Positions 1-5,670 are shown, counted from the stretch's first letter. The stretch is 5,855 nt of DNA from an uncultured bacterium (GCA_937928475.1 CALFVE010000266.1:1-5855); one strand, 5' to 3'. Notes: a model not told the origin generated them from the letters alone. Numbers and translations: made by a program.

Positions 1-477
1 CAGGCAGAGCAGCAGCCAGGGCAGCCAGGCGCCGGTCTGGAGCACCGTGATGAACACGACTTTGCTGACGAAGTACCCAGAGAAGCCAAAAGCCAGCCCG
101 GAGAACGATGCGGCCAGCCAACCCAGCCCCAGCCACCGCCCCAGCAGGGCACAGCCTAGCGCCGCCAGCACGCACTGGGCAAACACCACCCAGGAGTAGG
201 CGTGATAGTAAGCGACACCCAGATACGCGATGGCGCTTAGAGGGTAGAAGACAGCGGCTTGCCCCTCGGCCTGCACCGGGAAGCCGCAGGCGATCTCCGG
301 CGCCCAGAAGGGAAGCCGCCCGGCCTGCACCGCCTCCTGGGCCAACTTGCGCAGCGGCATGTAGGCAAGGCTGACGTCATGCCAGAAGAAAACGCGGCCC
401 CCTAGGAGCGCCTCCCGAAAGAGCAGTACTCCGAAGGCGGGAAAGATTAGAAGCAGTAGCGCTCCCCACCTGCGCAT
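1..477 (-). CDS. YfhO-like multi-pass membrane protein, N-terminal part
   Basis: This reading frame is open from ATG at 477 down to base 1 and continues past the left edge, so only the first 159 residues are visible. The N-terminus is a hydrophobic helix (about residues 5-25). A loop follows with the pattern F31-W-H-D34, Y39-M-P, then G53-R-L-P-F-W58 and G65-F-P, Q73 and F77-Y-P79. After that come further hydrophobic segments at about 80-113 and 119-159. The order (D in the first loop, then Y.P, G.LP.W, G.P and YP) resembles the first periplasmic loop of YfhO-type membrane proteins and related GT-C-fold glycosyltransferases. Such proteins are linked to transfer of sugars from lipid carriers; the substrate here is unknown. 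An in-frame TAG at 481-483 just upstream fixes ATG 477 as the first ATG. A GGAGAG lies about 11 bases before it. The frame is certain and the family call is moderate, because the C-terminal domain is missing. Confidence 0.75.
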   Translation of the reverse strand, partial: MRRWGALLLLIFPAFGVLLFREALLGGRVFFWHDVSLAYMPLRKLAQEAVQAGRLPFWAPEIACGFPVQAEGQAAVFYPLSAIAYLGVAYYHAYSWVVFAQCVLAALGCALLGRWLGLGWLAASFSGLAFGFSGYFVSKVVFITVLQTGAWLPWLLLCL

Positions 478-700
478 GCCCTATCGTACTCTCCGTTCGC
501 CAGGCTGCTGAGTGGCCACCATCGTGGCGGTCGTGTTCCCCACTGGCGCAGCCAACTCCTCTCAAGATGCGCAAAGGGAAAGGTCGGACGGTGTAGAATA
601 GCACCTTGCGCCGCCTTCCCCCAGCGCGTGCGGTGCCGAAGAGCAGGCGGGGGGTAAGGCGAGCGCATTCCAACACCCCCAAGAGTGCGAGGGCTTCACC
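478..700. other. Divergent intergenic region
   Basis: This is the gap between the leftward membrane protein and the rightward creatininase-like gene, so promoters for both should lie here. I find no confident sigma-70 pair on either strand. TAGAAT at 594-599 (plus) has no acceptable -35 box 16-18 bases upstream. Short open frames on the minus strand lack ribosome sites and recognisable domains and look like chance frames in GC-rich DNA. Confidence 0.5.
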
Positions 701-1408
701 ATGCGCTACGAAATGATGCGACCGGGTCAGATCCGCGAGGCGATTGCCCGCGGCCTACCCCTGCTGATCCCGGTCGGGGTCATCGAATACCACGGGCCTC
801 AGAATCCGGTGGGTACCGACGCCTTGATCGCTCAGGGCATCGTCCACCGAGTAGAGCAGGAGGTCGAGTGTGTGGTGGCTCCCACCATCTTCTATGGCTA
901 CACCGGCCAATGGGCGGCCGGAATCGAGCAGGGCGAGATCCACATAGACGGCGAGGCGCTATACGGGTTCGTCAAACCCCTCCTCAAGGCTTTCTATGAT
1001 CAGGGGTGGAAGCGAATCTACGTGGTCTGCCACCATCAGGGAGAGACCGGCGTCACCATGCTCTCCTACCAGCGGGCGGCGACGGAAGCCGCCATGGAGT
1101 ACGGCCTGGCTCACGGCGGGACCGGCTGGAGCGCGGATCCCGATCTGCGCAGCGCCGTATTTGAGAGGGTGCGGGTGGTGGGTGACGCGGCCTTTGCTCC
1201 CCGCGGCTATGGCGGCCACGGCGGTCGCGACGAAACCGCGGCCATGATGTACCTGTACCCGGAGACCGTGGACCTGACCCAACTAGATAAGTGCCGCCCG
1301 GTATGGGCGCAGGACGCCCACCAGGCAACCGCCGAACTGGGTCGGGAGATCGGCGAGCTGATTGTGGCCGGCTGGGTGGCGGAACTGCGCAGGTTGGCGC
1401 AGGAATAG
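701..1408 (+). CDS. Creatininase-superfamily metal-dependent amidohydrolase
   Basis: The protein has 235 residues, close to the usual 230-260 of the creatininase family (creatininase, ArfB formamide hydrolase, MftE peptidase). Family landmarks appear in order. PVGVIEYHGPQNPVGTD (residues 24-40) carries the expected metal ligands E29, H31 and D40. The strand IYVVCHHQGE (106-115) sits where most members have the NGHGGN loop, with H112 as the likely third ligand. GGHGGRDETA (171-180) supplies H173 and E178, like the family's H-A-G-x-x-E-T-S motif. These proteins are usually cytosolic di-metal hydrolases of cyclic or linear amides; the substrate cannot be read from sequence. GAGGG (689-693) lies 7 bases before the ATG. 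The gene ends 3 bases before the Nudix gene and is surely co-transcribed with it. The CHHQGE variant, and G-E-I in place of the usual G-T-I (residues 78-80), mark a divergent subgroup. Confidence 0.88.
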   Translation: MRYEMMRPGQIREAIARGLPLLIPVGVIEYHGPQNPVGTDALIAQGIVHRVEQEVECVVAPTIFYGYTGQWAAGIEQGEIHIDGEALYGFVKPLLKAFYDQGWKRIYVVCHHQGETGVTMLSYQRAATEAAMEYGLAHGGTGWSADPDLRSAVFERVRVVGDAAFAPRGYGGHGGRDETAAMMYLYPETVDLTQLDKCRPVWAQDAHQATAELGREIGELIVAGWVAELRRLAQE

Positions 1409-1411
1409 GGT

Positions 1412-1855
1412 ATGGGAGAAAGCATCCGGCTGGAATCTGCCGGGGCAGTCGTGGTTGCGGGGCACAGCGCGAGGCTGCGCGTAGCGGTGCTGCACCGGCG
1501 CAGCCCCGACGAATGGCGGCTTCCCAAGGGGAAACTTCGCCCCGGCGAGGGTCCGCGGGAAGCCGCTGAGCGGGAGGTCAAGGAGGAGACCGGCCTGCGC
1601 GTCACAGTGGGCCCGGCCCTGGGGCGGACCGAGTACGAGTATGAAGAGCAGGGCCACCGCCGCATCGCCAAGCAGGTCTGGTTCTACCTCGCCTGGCTGC
1701 CGAACCTAGAGGCTCTCCGGCCGGAGAGGACGACCTTCAGCGAGGCCCTGTGGGCGCGTCCCGAGCAAGCCCTTTCGCTGCTTACCTGGGAAAACGAACG
1801 GCAGATGGTCCAACGGGCTCTCAGCCTGCTGGCCCGGCTTGCTAGTGAGACATAG
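1412..1855 (+). CDS. Nudix hydrolase (MutT/Ap4A hydrolase-like)
   Basis: This is a single-domain Nudix protein of 147 residues. The Nudix box GX5EX7REUXEEXGU is perfect: G40, E46, R54-E55, V56, E58-E59, G61-L62. R54, E55, E58 and E59 are the residues expected to bind the divalent metal and catalyse cleavage of a nucleoside diphosphate linked to another group. The lead-in W35-R-L-P-K-G40 and the later strand with K87-Q-V-W-F-Y (87-92) resemble diadenosine polyphosphate hydrolases and small MutT-like housekeepers, but the substrate cannot be assigned. The ATG follows the upstream stop by 3 bases, and AGGA plus AGGG in the end of the preceding gene supply a ribosome site. The downstream hairpin closes the two-gene unit. 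A functional link with the creatininase relative is suggested only by this tight coupling. Confidence 0.92.
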   Translation: MGESIRLESAGAVVVAGHSARLRVAVLHRRSPDEWRLPKGKLRPGEGPREAAEREVKEETGLRVTVGPALGRTEYEYEEQGHRRIAKQVWFYLAWLPNLEALRPERTTFSEALWARPEQALSLLTWENERQMVQRALSLLARLASET

Positions 1856-1857
1856 CG

Positions 1858-1888
1858 CGAGGGCCGGAGCGCGAGACTCCGGCCCTCG
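1858..1888. terminator. 12-bp perfect hairpin between convergent genes
   Basis: CGAGGGCCGGAG (1858-1869) pairs perfectly with CTCCGGCCCTCG (1877-1888) around a 7-base loop. It begins 3 bases after the Nudix stop codon and lies 25 bases beyond the end of the convergent GntR gene, so it could end transcripts from both sides. Neither side has a run of T, so it is not a textbook intrinsic terminator. It may act as a Rho-dependent end, an RNA 3'-end stabiliser, or a T-tract-free terminator. Confidence 0.7.
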
Positions 1889-1912
1889 GCAGACTTGGTC
1901 ACCCCCGCGCGG

Positions 1913-2689
1913 TTACTTGGCGTCGGCCCGACGGAGGCGAACCACGTAGGCGAATTCCGGAACTCGCCGGTCAATTACATATTCCACCGGCTCCGCGGTC
2001 GCCAGGTAGCAGGTGCGCTCCGCCAGCAGCAGGGGAGACCCCACCCGCACTCCCAGTTGCCGCGCATCGTGCTGGTTCGCAGTCGTGGCCGTGATCACTT
2101 GCCGCCCGGCCACCAGTCGCACCCCGAACTCTTCCTCCAGAATTCGCTGCAAGGCGTCGTCCGGTCCCAGCCCCCGCCGCACTAGCCCGCCCACCTTGGC
2201 GGAGGGTAGATAGGTATTCTGCAGGGAAAGCGGCTTGCCGTCGGCCAGGCGGACCCGCTCGATGTGCACCAGTTTCGCCTCCGGACCCAGCTCCAACTCC
2301 TGCGCGGCTCGCGGGACCTCCCGGGCCTCGATCTCCTCAATCAGCAGCACGATCGAACTCGGCCGGTGCCCGGCCATGGCCGTCTCCGAGGTAAAGCAGG
2401 GGATGCGGTTGGTGTCAATAAGTTCCTCGGAGAGGGGCGTCGCGTCCATCACGAAGGTGCCTCGGCCTTGGCGCGTTGAGACGATCCCGCGCTCTTCCAG
2501 TTCCCGCAAGGCTTGCTTCACCGGCGCTAGACTCACCTGGAAGTGCTCCGCCAGTTCTTGTTGCGTGGGCAGGCGGTCGCCCGCGCGCAGCCGACCCAAG
2601 CGGATTTCTGACTCCAGGATGTGCATTATCTGGGCGTAGAGCGGCTCGGCGTCATGGATCATCAGGCGCGGTAGCGAGATTTCCGGCAT
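1913..2689 (-). CDS. GntR-family regulator, HutC type (wHTH plus UTRA domain)
   Basis: This is a 258-residue transcription factor. The N-terminal winged helix-turn-helix (about residues 15-80) shows the GntR pattern: PLYAQI, then L-R-A-G-D-R-L-P (34-41), Q-E-L-A (44-47), A-L-R-E-L-E (60-65), G-I-V, and the wing R-Q-G-R-G-T-F-V (73-80). Residues about 100-250 form a UTRA domain, the small-molecule sensor of the HutC subfamily, with I143-E-R-V-R-L-A-D-G151 and Y160-L-P162 as typical signatures. Members usually repress sugar, amino-acid or phosphonate genes and let go when ligand binds. In the recognition helix the usual V-S-R-x-T-V is V52-S-L-A-P-V57, so the common DNA-contacting Arg is Leu. 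A strong GGAGG (2697-2701) lies 7 bases before the ATG. Its regulon is not evident: the divergent neighbour is a pilus locus, and the convergent pair has its own upstream region. Autoregulation is likely but unproven. Confidence 0.93.
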   Translation of the reverse strand: MPEISLPRLMIHDAEPLYAQIMHILESEIRLGRLRAGDRLPTQQELAEHFQVSLAPVKQALRELEERGIVSTRQGRGTFVMDATPLSEELIDTNRIPCFTSETAMAGHRPSSIVLLIEEIEAREVPRAAQELELGPEAKLVHIERVRLADGKPLSLQNTYLPSAKVGGLVRRGLGPDDALQRILEEEFGVRLVAGRQVITATTANQHDARQLGVRVGSPLLLAERTCYLATAEPVEYVIDRRVPEFAYVVRLRRADAK

Positions 2690-2717
2690 GGTGGTTCCTC
2701 CAAACCTTTGTGCTTAG

Positions 2718-2753
2718 TGTGTTCAGTATATCGCCTGGCCGCGCCACCGTCAA
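2718..2753 (-). promoter_or_regulatory. Sigma-70/sigma-A promoter of the GntR gene
   Basis: Read on the minus strand, TTGACG (2753-2748) is followed after exactly 17 bases by TATACT (2730-2725). Each hexamer matches consensus at five of six positions. Transcription should start near 2718, giving a leader of about 28 bases that contains the GGAGG ribosome site. This is the clearest promoter in the window. I found no convincing symmetric GntR operator overlapping it. Confidence 0.82.
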
Positions 2754-3000
2754 CCGCAAGTGGGGAACAAGTCTGGTCGCGGTTACGCCCCGACAGAGTT
2801 GAACCAGCGGCTGCTGGCCGGCGTGGCGAGCAAGCACCGTCCTGGTCCCGCTGCGACTGCCTCCCTCTCCACGGCGCGGTCCGGTGCCCGGATGGTTGAG
2901 GCTTCGTTACCGACTGTTGATTCCTTCCCCTTCAGAGCCTCCTCGTCTCCGCCGATGTTCATCGGTGACCGCTGGCCGTGAGGCTAGAACGCTCGATGCA
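2754..3000. other. Gene-free region upstream of the pilus locus
   Basis: Together with the GntR promoter this makes about 320 bases without a credible gene. Short plus-strand open frames here have no ribosome site, no recognisable domain and arginine/proline/serine-rich composition. It contains a small hairpin CCAGC-GGCT-GCTGG (2804-2817) and the palindrome at 2952-2965. A promoter for flp is expected, but I see no good -35/-10 pair: TAGAAC at 2985-2990 lacks a matching -35. I looked for the conserved core of a class I c-di-GMP riboswitch, which would suit a pilus operon, and did not find it. Confidence 0.5.
2952..2965. promoter_or_regulatory. Palindrome CCGATG-TT-CATCGG upstream of flp, possible operator
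   Basis: This is a perfect inverted repeat with 6-base arms (2952-2957 and 2960-2965) and a 2-base centre, ending 46 bases before the flp start codon. The size and spacing suit a dimeric regulator site near a promoter. As RNA it could form only a short 5-bp stem with a GUUC loop. No regulator can be named, and a chance palindrome of this size is possible in GC-rich DNA. Confidence 0.35.
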
Positions 3001-3011
3001 AAGGAGGAGAC

Positions 3012-3182
3012 ATGATGCTGGAGTGCCTCAAGCGGATGTGGCGTGACGAAGAGGGTCTGACCACGGTGGAGTACGCGTTGCTCCTGGTTCTGGTGGTCGT
3101 AGTAGCCATCACCGCCTGGCAGACCCTGGGCAGCACGGTGAAAGACAAGGTCAACACCGTCGCCAACACCGTGGCCGGTTAG
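3012..3182 (+). CDS. flp: Flp/Fap-type major pilin prepilin
   Basis: This 56-residue protein would be the subunit of the Flp (Tad) pilus. It has a short basic and charged leader (residues 1-15) ending D12-E-E-G15, then L16-T-T-V-E20-Y21. This is the Flp class processing site G/xxxxEY, with cleavage after G15 and the conserved Glu at mature position 5. One hydrophobic segment follows (22-36) and then a short polar C-terminal tail (37-56) rich in T, V, N and K. The mature pilin would be 41 residues, normal for Flp. The ribosome site AAGGAGGAG (3001-3009) is the strongest in the pilus cluster. It lies only 2-4 bases from ATG 3012 but at better spacing from ATG 3015, so translation may begin at the second Met. 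The following gene encodes the matching prepilin peptidase, and the hairpin after the stop may favour high pilin expression. Confidence 0.93.
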   Translation: MMLECLKRMWRDEEGLTTVEYALLLVLVVVVAITAWQTLGSTVKDKVNTVANTVAG

Positions 3183-3234
3183 GGGGCCTTCGTCGCGCCG
3201 GCGGTTGCTGTTGGGTCAGGCGAAGCCTGGCTCG

Positions 3235-3274
3235 GCCGGCGGGCCGGGGGACCCCCCGCTCCCGGTCCGCCGGC
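3235..3274 (+). terminator. GC-rich hairpin between flp and tadV, possible attenuator
   Basis: Bases 3235-3248 (GCCGGCGGGCCGGG) pair with 3261-3274 (CCCGGTCCGCCGGC) as a 14-bp stem with one G-U pair and a 12-base loop. The following bases (ACCACCCTTTG) have only three T, so full termination is not expected. Lying 52 bases after the flp stop and before the tadV ribosome site, it could act as a partial terminator or as a 3' stabiliser of a short flp mRNA, so that pilin outnumbers assembly proteins. Confidence 0.6.
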
Positions 3275-3301
3275 ACCACCCTTTGTGAAGTAGGGAGAGG
3301 C

Positions 3302-3829
3302 ATGCACGTTCTGAGCCCCGACTGGGAAGCGGTCCGCAACCTGTGGGTGGTCTTTGTGGTCAGTGCGGCCTCGATCACGGATCTGCGCTGGGGCAAGGTG
3401 TTCAATGTTCTCACCATACCGGCCCTGCTCGCTGGCCTGGTCATCAACCTGGTCGCGGCAGGTCTCCCCGGGCTCTGGCTCAGTCTGCAGGGGATCGCGG
3501 TGGGGTTCGCCCTGCTGCTTGCCAGCCTGCTCTTGGGACAGTACATGGGCGGTGGGGACATCAAGTTGGTGATGGCCCTGGGAGCCATCAAGGGGCCGGC
3601 CTTCGTTGGCTTGACACTAGTCATTGGCATCCTGCTGGGCGGAGCCCAGGCGATAGCCCTGGCGGTGGTGCGAGGGAGGTTTCTGGCCAGCCTGAAACGG
3701 CTGGGGCAATCGCTCTATCGCCGCTTCGTCCTGGCTCTGCCTGAGGAGTCCGCGCCGGCGGGCGTCGTCAGGCTCCCCTATGCGCTAGCCATCGCCGGAG
3801 GAGCGCTGCTGGCCTTATGCCGGTATTGA
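3302..3829 (+). CDS. tadV: TadV/CpaA prepilin peptidase (A24 aspartyl protease)
   Basis: This 175-residue multi-pass membrane protease should cleave the Flp and TadE leaders at the inner face of the membrane. The two catalytic aspartates of family A24 are present: D27 in S-I-T-D-L-R (24-29), and D86 in the G-G-G-D motif (83-86) followed by I-K-L-V. Hydrophobic segments lie at about 13-26, 36-56, 62-80, 100-123 and 156-173. The short length, without the N-terminal zinc and methyltransferase domain of PilD, is typical of the TadV/CpaA branch. The C-terminal R157-L-P-Y-A-L is also usual in this branch. AGGGAG (3292-3297) lies 4 bases before the ATG. The gene sits between its two presumed substrates, with 19 bases to the next one. 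Confidence in family is high; the substrates are inferred from context. Confidence 0.94.
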   Translation: MHVLSPDWEAVRNLWVVFVVSAASITDLRWGKVFNVLTIPALLAGLVINLVAAGLPGLWLSLQGIAVGFALLLASLLLGQYMGGGDIKLVMALGAIKGPAFVGLTLVIGILLGGAQAIALAVVRGRFLASLKRLGQSLYRRFVLALPEESAPAGVVRLPYALAIAGGALLALCRY

Positions 3830-3848
3830 GCAAGTTAGGGAGCCGAAA

Positions 3849-4334
3849 ATGGATCGCACGTGGTGGCACAAGCGAGCGCGTCGGGGCAAGCAGGGCACGG
3901 TGACAGTGGAACTGGCCCTCACCCTCCCTCTGCTGCTGCTGCTCTTGTTCGCCATCGCGGAGGTGGGGTTTGTCATCCTGGACTCCCTGGCCCTGGGCGA
4001 GGCGGCCCGCGAGACGGCGCGCGGCGCCGCGCTCGGCAAGAGCACTGCCGAACTCCGCTCGCTGGCCAACGCGGCTCTGCCGGAGTCCATGCGCTTGACC
4101 GACGAACAGATTGCGCTGGAAAAGCGCAGTCAGTCGGGGGGAGTCTGGGGGTCCTGGACAGCGCTCGGCGATACGACGGCCGGGGGGATAACCCGCAATG
4201 ACGCCGCCACCGGCGATCAGGTGCGCGTCCGCTTGACCTACGGACACCCCACCCTGACCGGCTGGGTCTTCAGCCGCCTGGATCCGGACGGGACCGTCAC
4301 GCTGACCGCCAGTACCGTCATGCTCAGGGAGTAA
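3849..4334 (+). CDS. tadE: TadE-like minor pilin/pseudopilin
   Basis: The protein has 161 residues with a basic leader (K8-R-A-R-R-G-K-Q-G16) followed by T17-V-T-V-E21, a prepilin processing site with cleavage after G16 and Glu at +5. A hydrophobic helix follows (about 22-46, with an L-rich run at 28-33). A region rich in A, E and R (47-72) comes next, and then a soluble domain that ends in V150-T-L-T-A-S-T-V, the usual closing strand of TadE-like proteins. TadE pseudopilins are thought to be processed by TadV and to help Flp pilus assembly; a tip or base role is not settled. AGGGAG (3838-3843) lies 5 bases before the ATG. Only one TadE-like gene is visible, with no TadF or TadG beside it. 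The 107 bases to the next gene are longer than other gaps in the cluster. Confidence 0.88.
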   Translation: MDRTWWHKRARRGKQGTVTVELALTLPLLLLLLFAIAEVGFVILDSLALGEAARETARGAALGKSTAELRSLANAALPESMRLTDEQIALEKRSQSGGVWGSWTALGDTTAGGITRNDAATGDQVRVRLTYGHPTLTGWVFSRLDPDGTVTLTASTVMLRE

Positions 4335-4441
4335 CCGCGCTCCTCGACCCGCTTGCCCGAGGGCGAGGGTGGGCGGCGACGTAACCTGTGCCGCTCTCTG
4401 CCTCGCGTCGTCGCGGCGGGGCCGAGAAGGAGAGGTGTCGC

Positions 4442-5665
4442 TTGGTCCGAGTAGTGATGTCAGAACCCCGACGGGGGGAGGTCTCCGACCTCCACCGGCA
4501 CCTGCCGCGCCACAACCGCGTGCAGGTGGTGGGCTACGCCTACGACGGCGTGGAAGCGGTGCAGATGGCGCTGTCGCTGCGTCCGCAGGTGCTGCTGGTC
4601 GAGGAAAGCCTGGCCGGCCTTAGCGGTCACGAGGTATGCCGCTTGGTCAGCCGGACCGTCCCCGAGGTGGCCTGCGCCCTGGTCAGCGAGCGAACGGATG
4701 CTGCCGCCTTGCGCGCTGCCATGACCAGCGGGGCTCGGGCCGTGCTCTCCGCCAACGACGACATCCGGCAGACCGTGAACATCCTACAACAGTTGGCCGC
4801 GTTGGCCTCGGGAGCCAGCAGCGCCGAATCGCAGCGCCTGACCGACCTCACCCGCATGCCTGTGACCTTGGCAGTAGTTGCCGGCAAGGAGGGCCTGGGA
4901 GCCACCACTTTGTGCTGCGTTTTGGCGGCGGGCCTGGCCCGCGAGCGCCTGGGCGAGACAGTTCTGGTGGACTGGCATCTGCAGATGAGCGAGGCGCCCA
5001 GCGTGCTGGGATTGCGCCCCAAGCACGGCCTGGCCGACATCGCAGTCTACGGCGAGCAGATGGACGCGGAGGCGGTGAATGCCTGTCTGCTCCAGCACGA
5101 TTCGGGGCTGTACGTCTTGCCGGGTATGGTTTCGCCCGAGCGGACCTGGCTGGACCGGCTCGCCCGGGGTAGCGCCGCGCAGCTCCTGGGCATCCTGCGG
5201 CGGCGCTTTCGCTTTCTCGTGTGTGACTTGCCCACGGTGTTGGGACCCGGGGAACTGTACGCCTGCCGGCACGCGCAAGAGGTGCTGCTTGTAGGGGGCC
5301 TGAGCGATGCCAGCGCCGTGCGCAGCACCGCCACGCTCGCGGACCTGCTGCGTGGGCACGGAGTCTCCGGCGAACAGATGCGGCTCCTGGTCAGCCGGGT
5401 GGGACGGGGCAATCCCTTCAGCGTAGAAGAACTGGCCACCTTGTCCCACTTGCCGGTGGCCGCCCAGATACCCGAGGATCCCGGTCTACCCAAGGCGGCC
5501 CAAGCGGGCGAAGCAGCCGCAGGCGGCGCCCGAGCGGGACCAGCAATGAGCGCCGCGCAAGCCCTGGTTGCTGACTTGCTGGCCCGTCATGCCGCCTCGC
5601 GACCCGCGCCGACGGCTGCCGCCTCGGGTGGCGCAGAATCCGGTGCAGCCCGAGAGGGCAGGTGA
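4442..5665 (+). CDS. tadZ: TadZ/CpaE pilus-localisation ATPase with degenerate receiver
   Basis: The protein has 407 residues from a TTG start. Residues 1-120 have the layout of a response-regulator receiver: V-R-V-V start, G35-V-E-A-V-Q, R-P-Q-V-L-L-V-E54, G-L-S-G and the A-L-V-S and G-A-R-A-V-L strands. The phosphorylated Asp is replaced by E54 and the acidic pocket is S7-E8, so it is unlikely to be phosphorylated. Residues about 139-345 are a MinD/ParA-type ATPase: Walker A G148-K-E-G-L-G-A154-T-T, a strand with D177, and Walker B F-L-V-C-D262-L-P. The signature K149 is kept but the P-loop Lys is A154. The last 60 residues are Ala/Gly/Pro-rich. TadZ recruits the Tad machine to its cell site. 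TTG 4442 was chosen because AAGGAGAGG (4427-4435) lies 6 bases upstream and the receiver begins there. ATG 4388 would add an unlikely basic extension; ATG 4457 would cut the first strand. Confidence 0.87.
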   Translation: MVRVVMSEPRRGEVSDLHRHLPRHNRVQVVGYAYDGVEAVQMALSLRPQVLLVEESLAGLSGHEVCRLVSRTVPEVACALVSERTDAAALRAAMTSGARAVLSANDDIRQTVNILQQLAALASGASSAESQRLTDLTRMPVTLAVVAGKEGLGATTLCCVLAAGLARERLGETVLVDWHLQMSEAPSVLGLRPKHGLADIAVYGEQMDAEAVNACLLQHDSGLYVLPGMVSPERTWLDRLARGSAAQLLGILRRRFRFLVCDLPTVLGPGELYACRHAQEVLLVGGLSDASAVRSTATLADLLRGHGVSGEQMRLLVSRVGRGNPFSVEELATLSHLPVAAQIPEDPGLPKAAQAGEAAAGGARAGPAMSAAQALVADLLARHAASRPAPTAAASGGAESGAAREGR

Positions 5666-5670
5666 TCTTG

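Noticed and set aside
594..599. TAGAAT as a -10 box for the creatininase-like gene
   Set aside because: No acceptable -35 hexamer lies 16-18 bases upstream, and there is no extended -10 TGn.
447..682. Two overlapping minus-strand open frames upstream of the creatininase-like gene
   Set aside because: They lack ribosome sites and domains, disagree with each other in frame, and overlap the start of the better-supported membrane protein frame.
1207..1671. 154-codon minus-strand frame spanning the creatininase and Nudix genes
   Set aside because: It is a shadow frame: the sense strand encodes two intact, motif-supported proteins across the same bases.
2476..2981. Several short plus-strand open frames between the GntR gene and flp
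   Set aside because: Their composition is rich in R, P, S and A, with no start signals and no family resemblance. One overlaps the GntR coding region and its promoter.
2985..2990. TAGAAC as a -10 box for flp
   Set aside because: No acceptable -35 hexamer upstream, and it would place the start almost on the ribosome site.
2760..3011. Possible c-di-GMP riboswitch before the pilus operon
   Set aside because: The idea suits the biology, but the conserved GACGCAAAGC-type core and paired tetraloop receptor parts are absent.
3151..3630. 159-codon minus-strand frame across flp end and tadV
   Set aside because: It is antisense to the tadV catalytic region, and its composition is typical of reverse-frame translation of GC-rich genes.
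4784..5449. 221-codon open frame on the minus strand
   Set aside because: It is antisense to tadZ, whose receiver and ATPase motifs are clear. The frame has no ribosome site or recognisable domain and arises from GC-rich codon bias.
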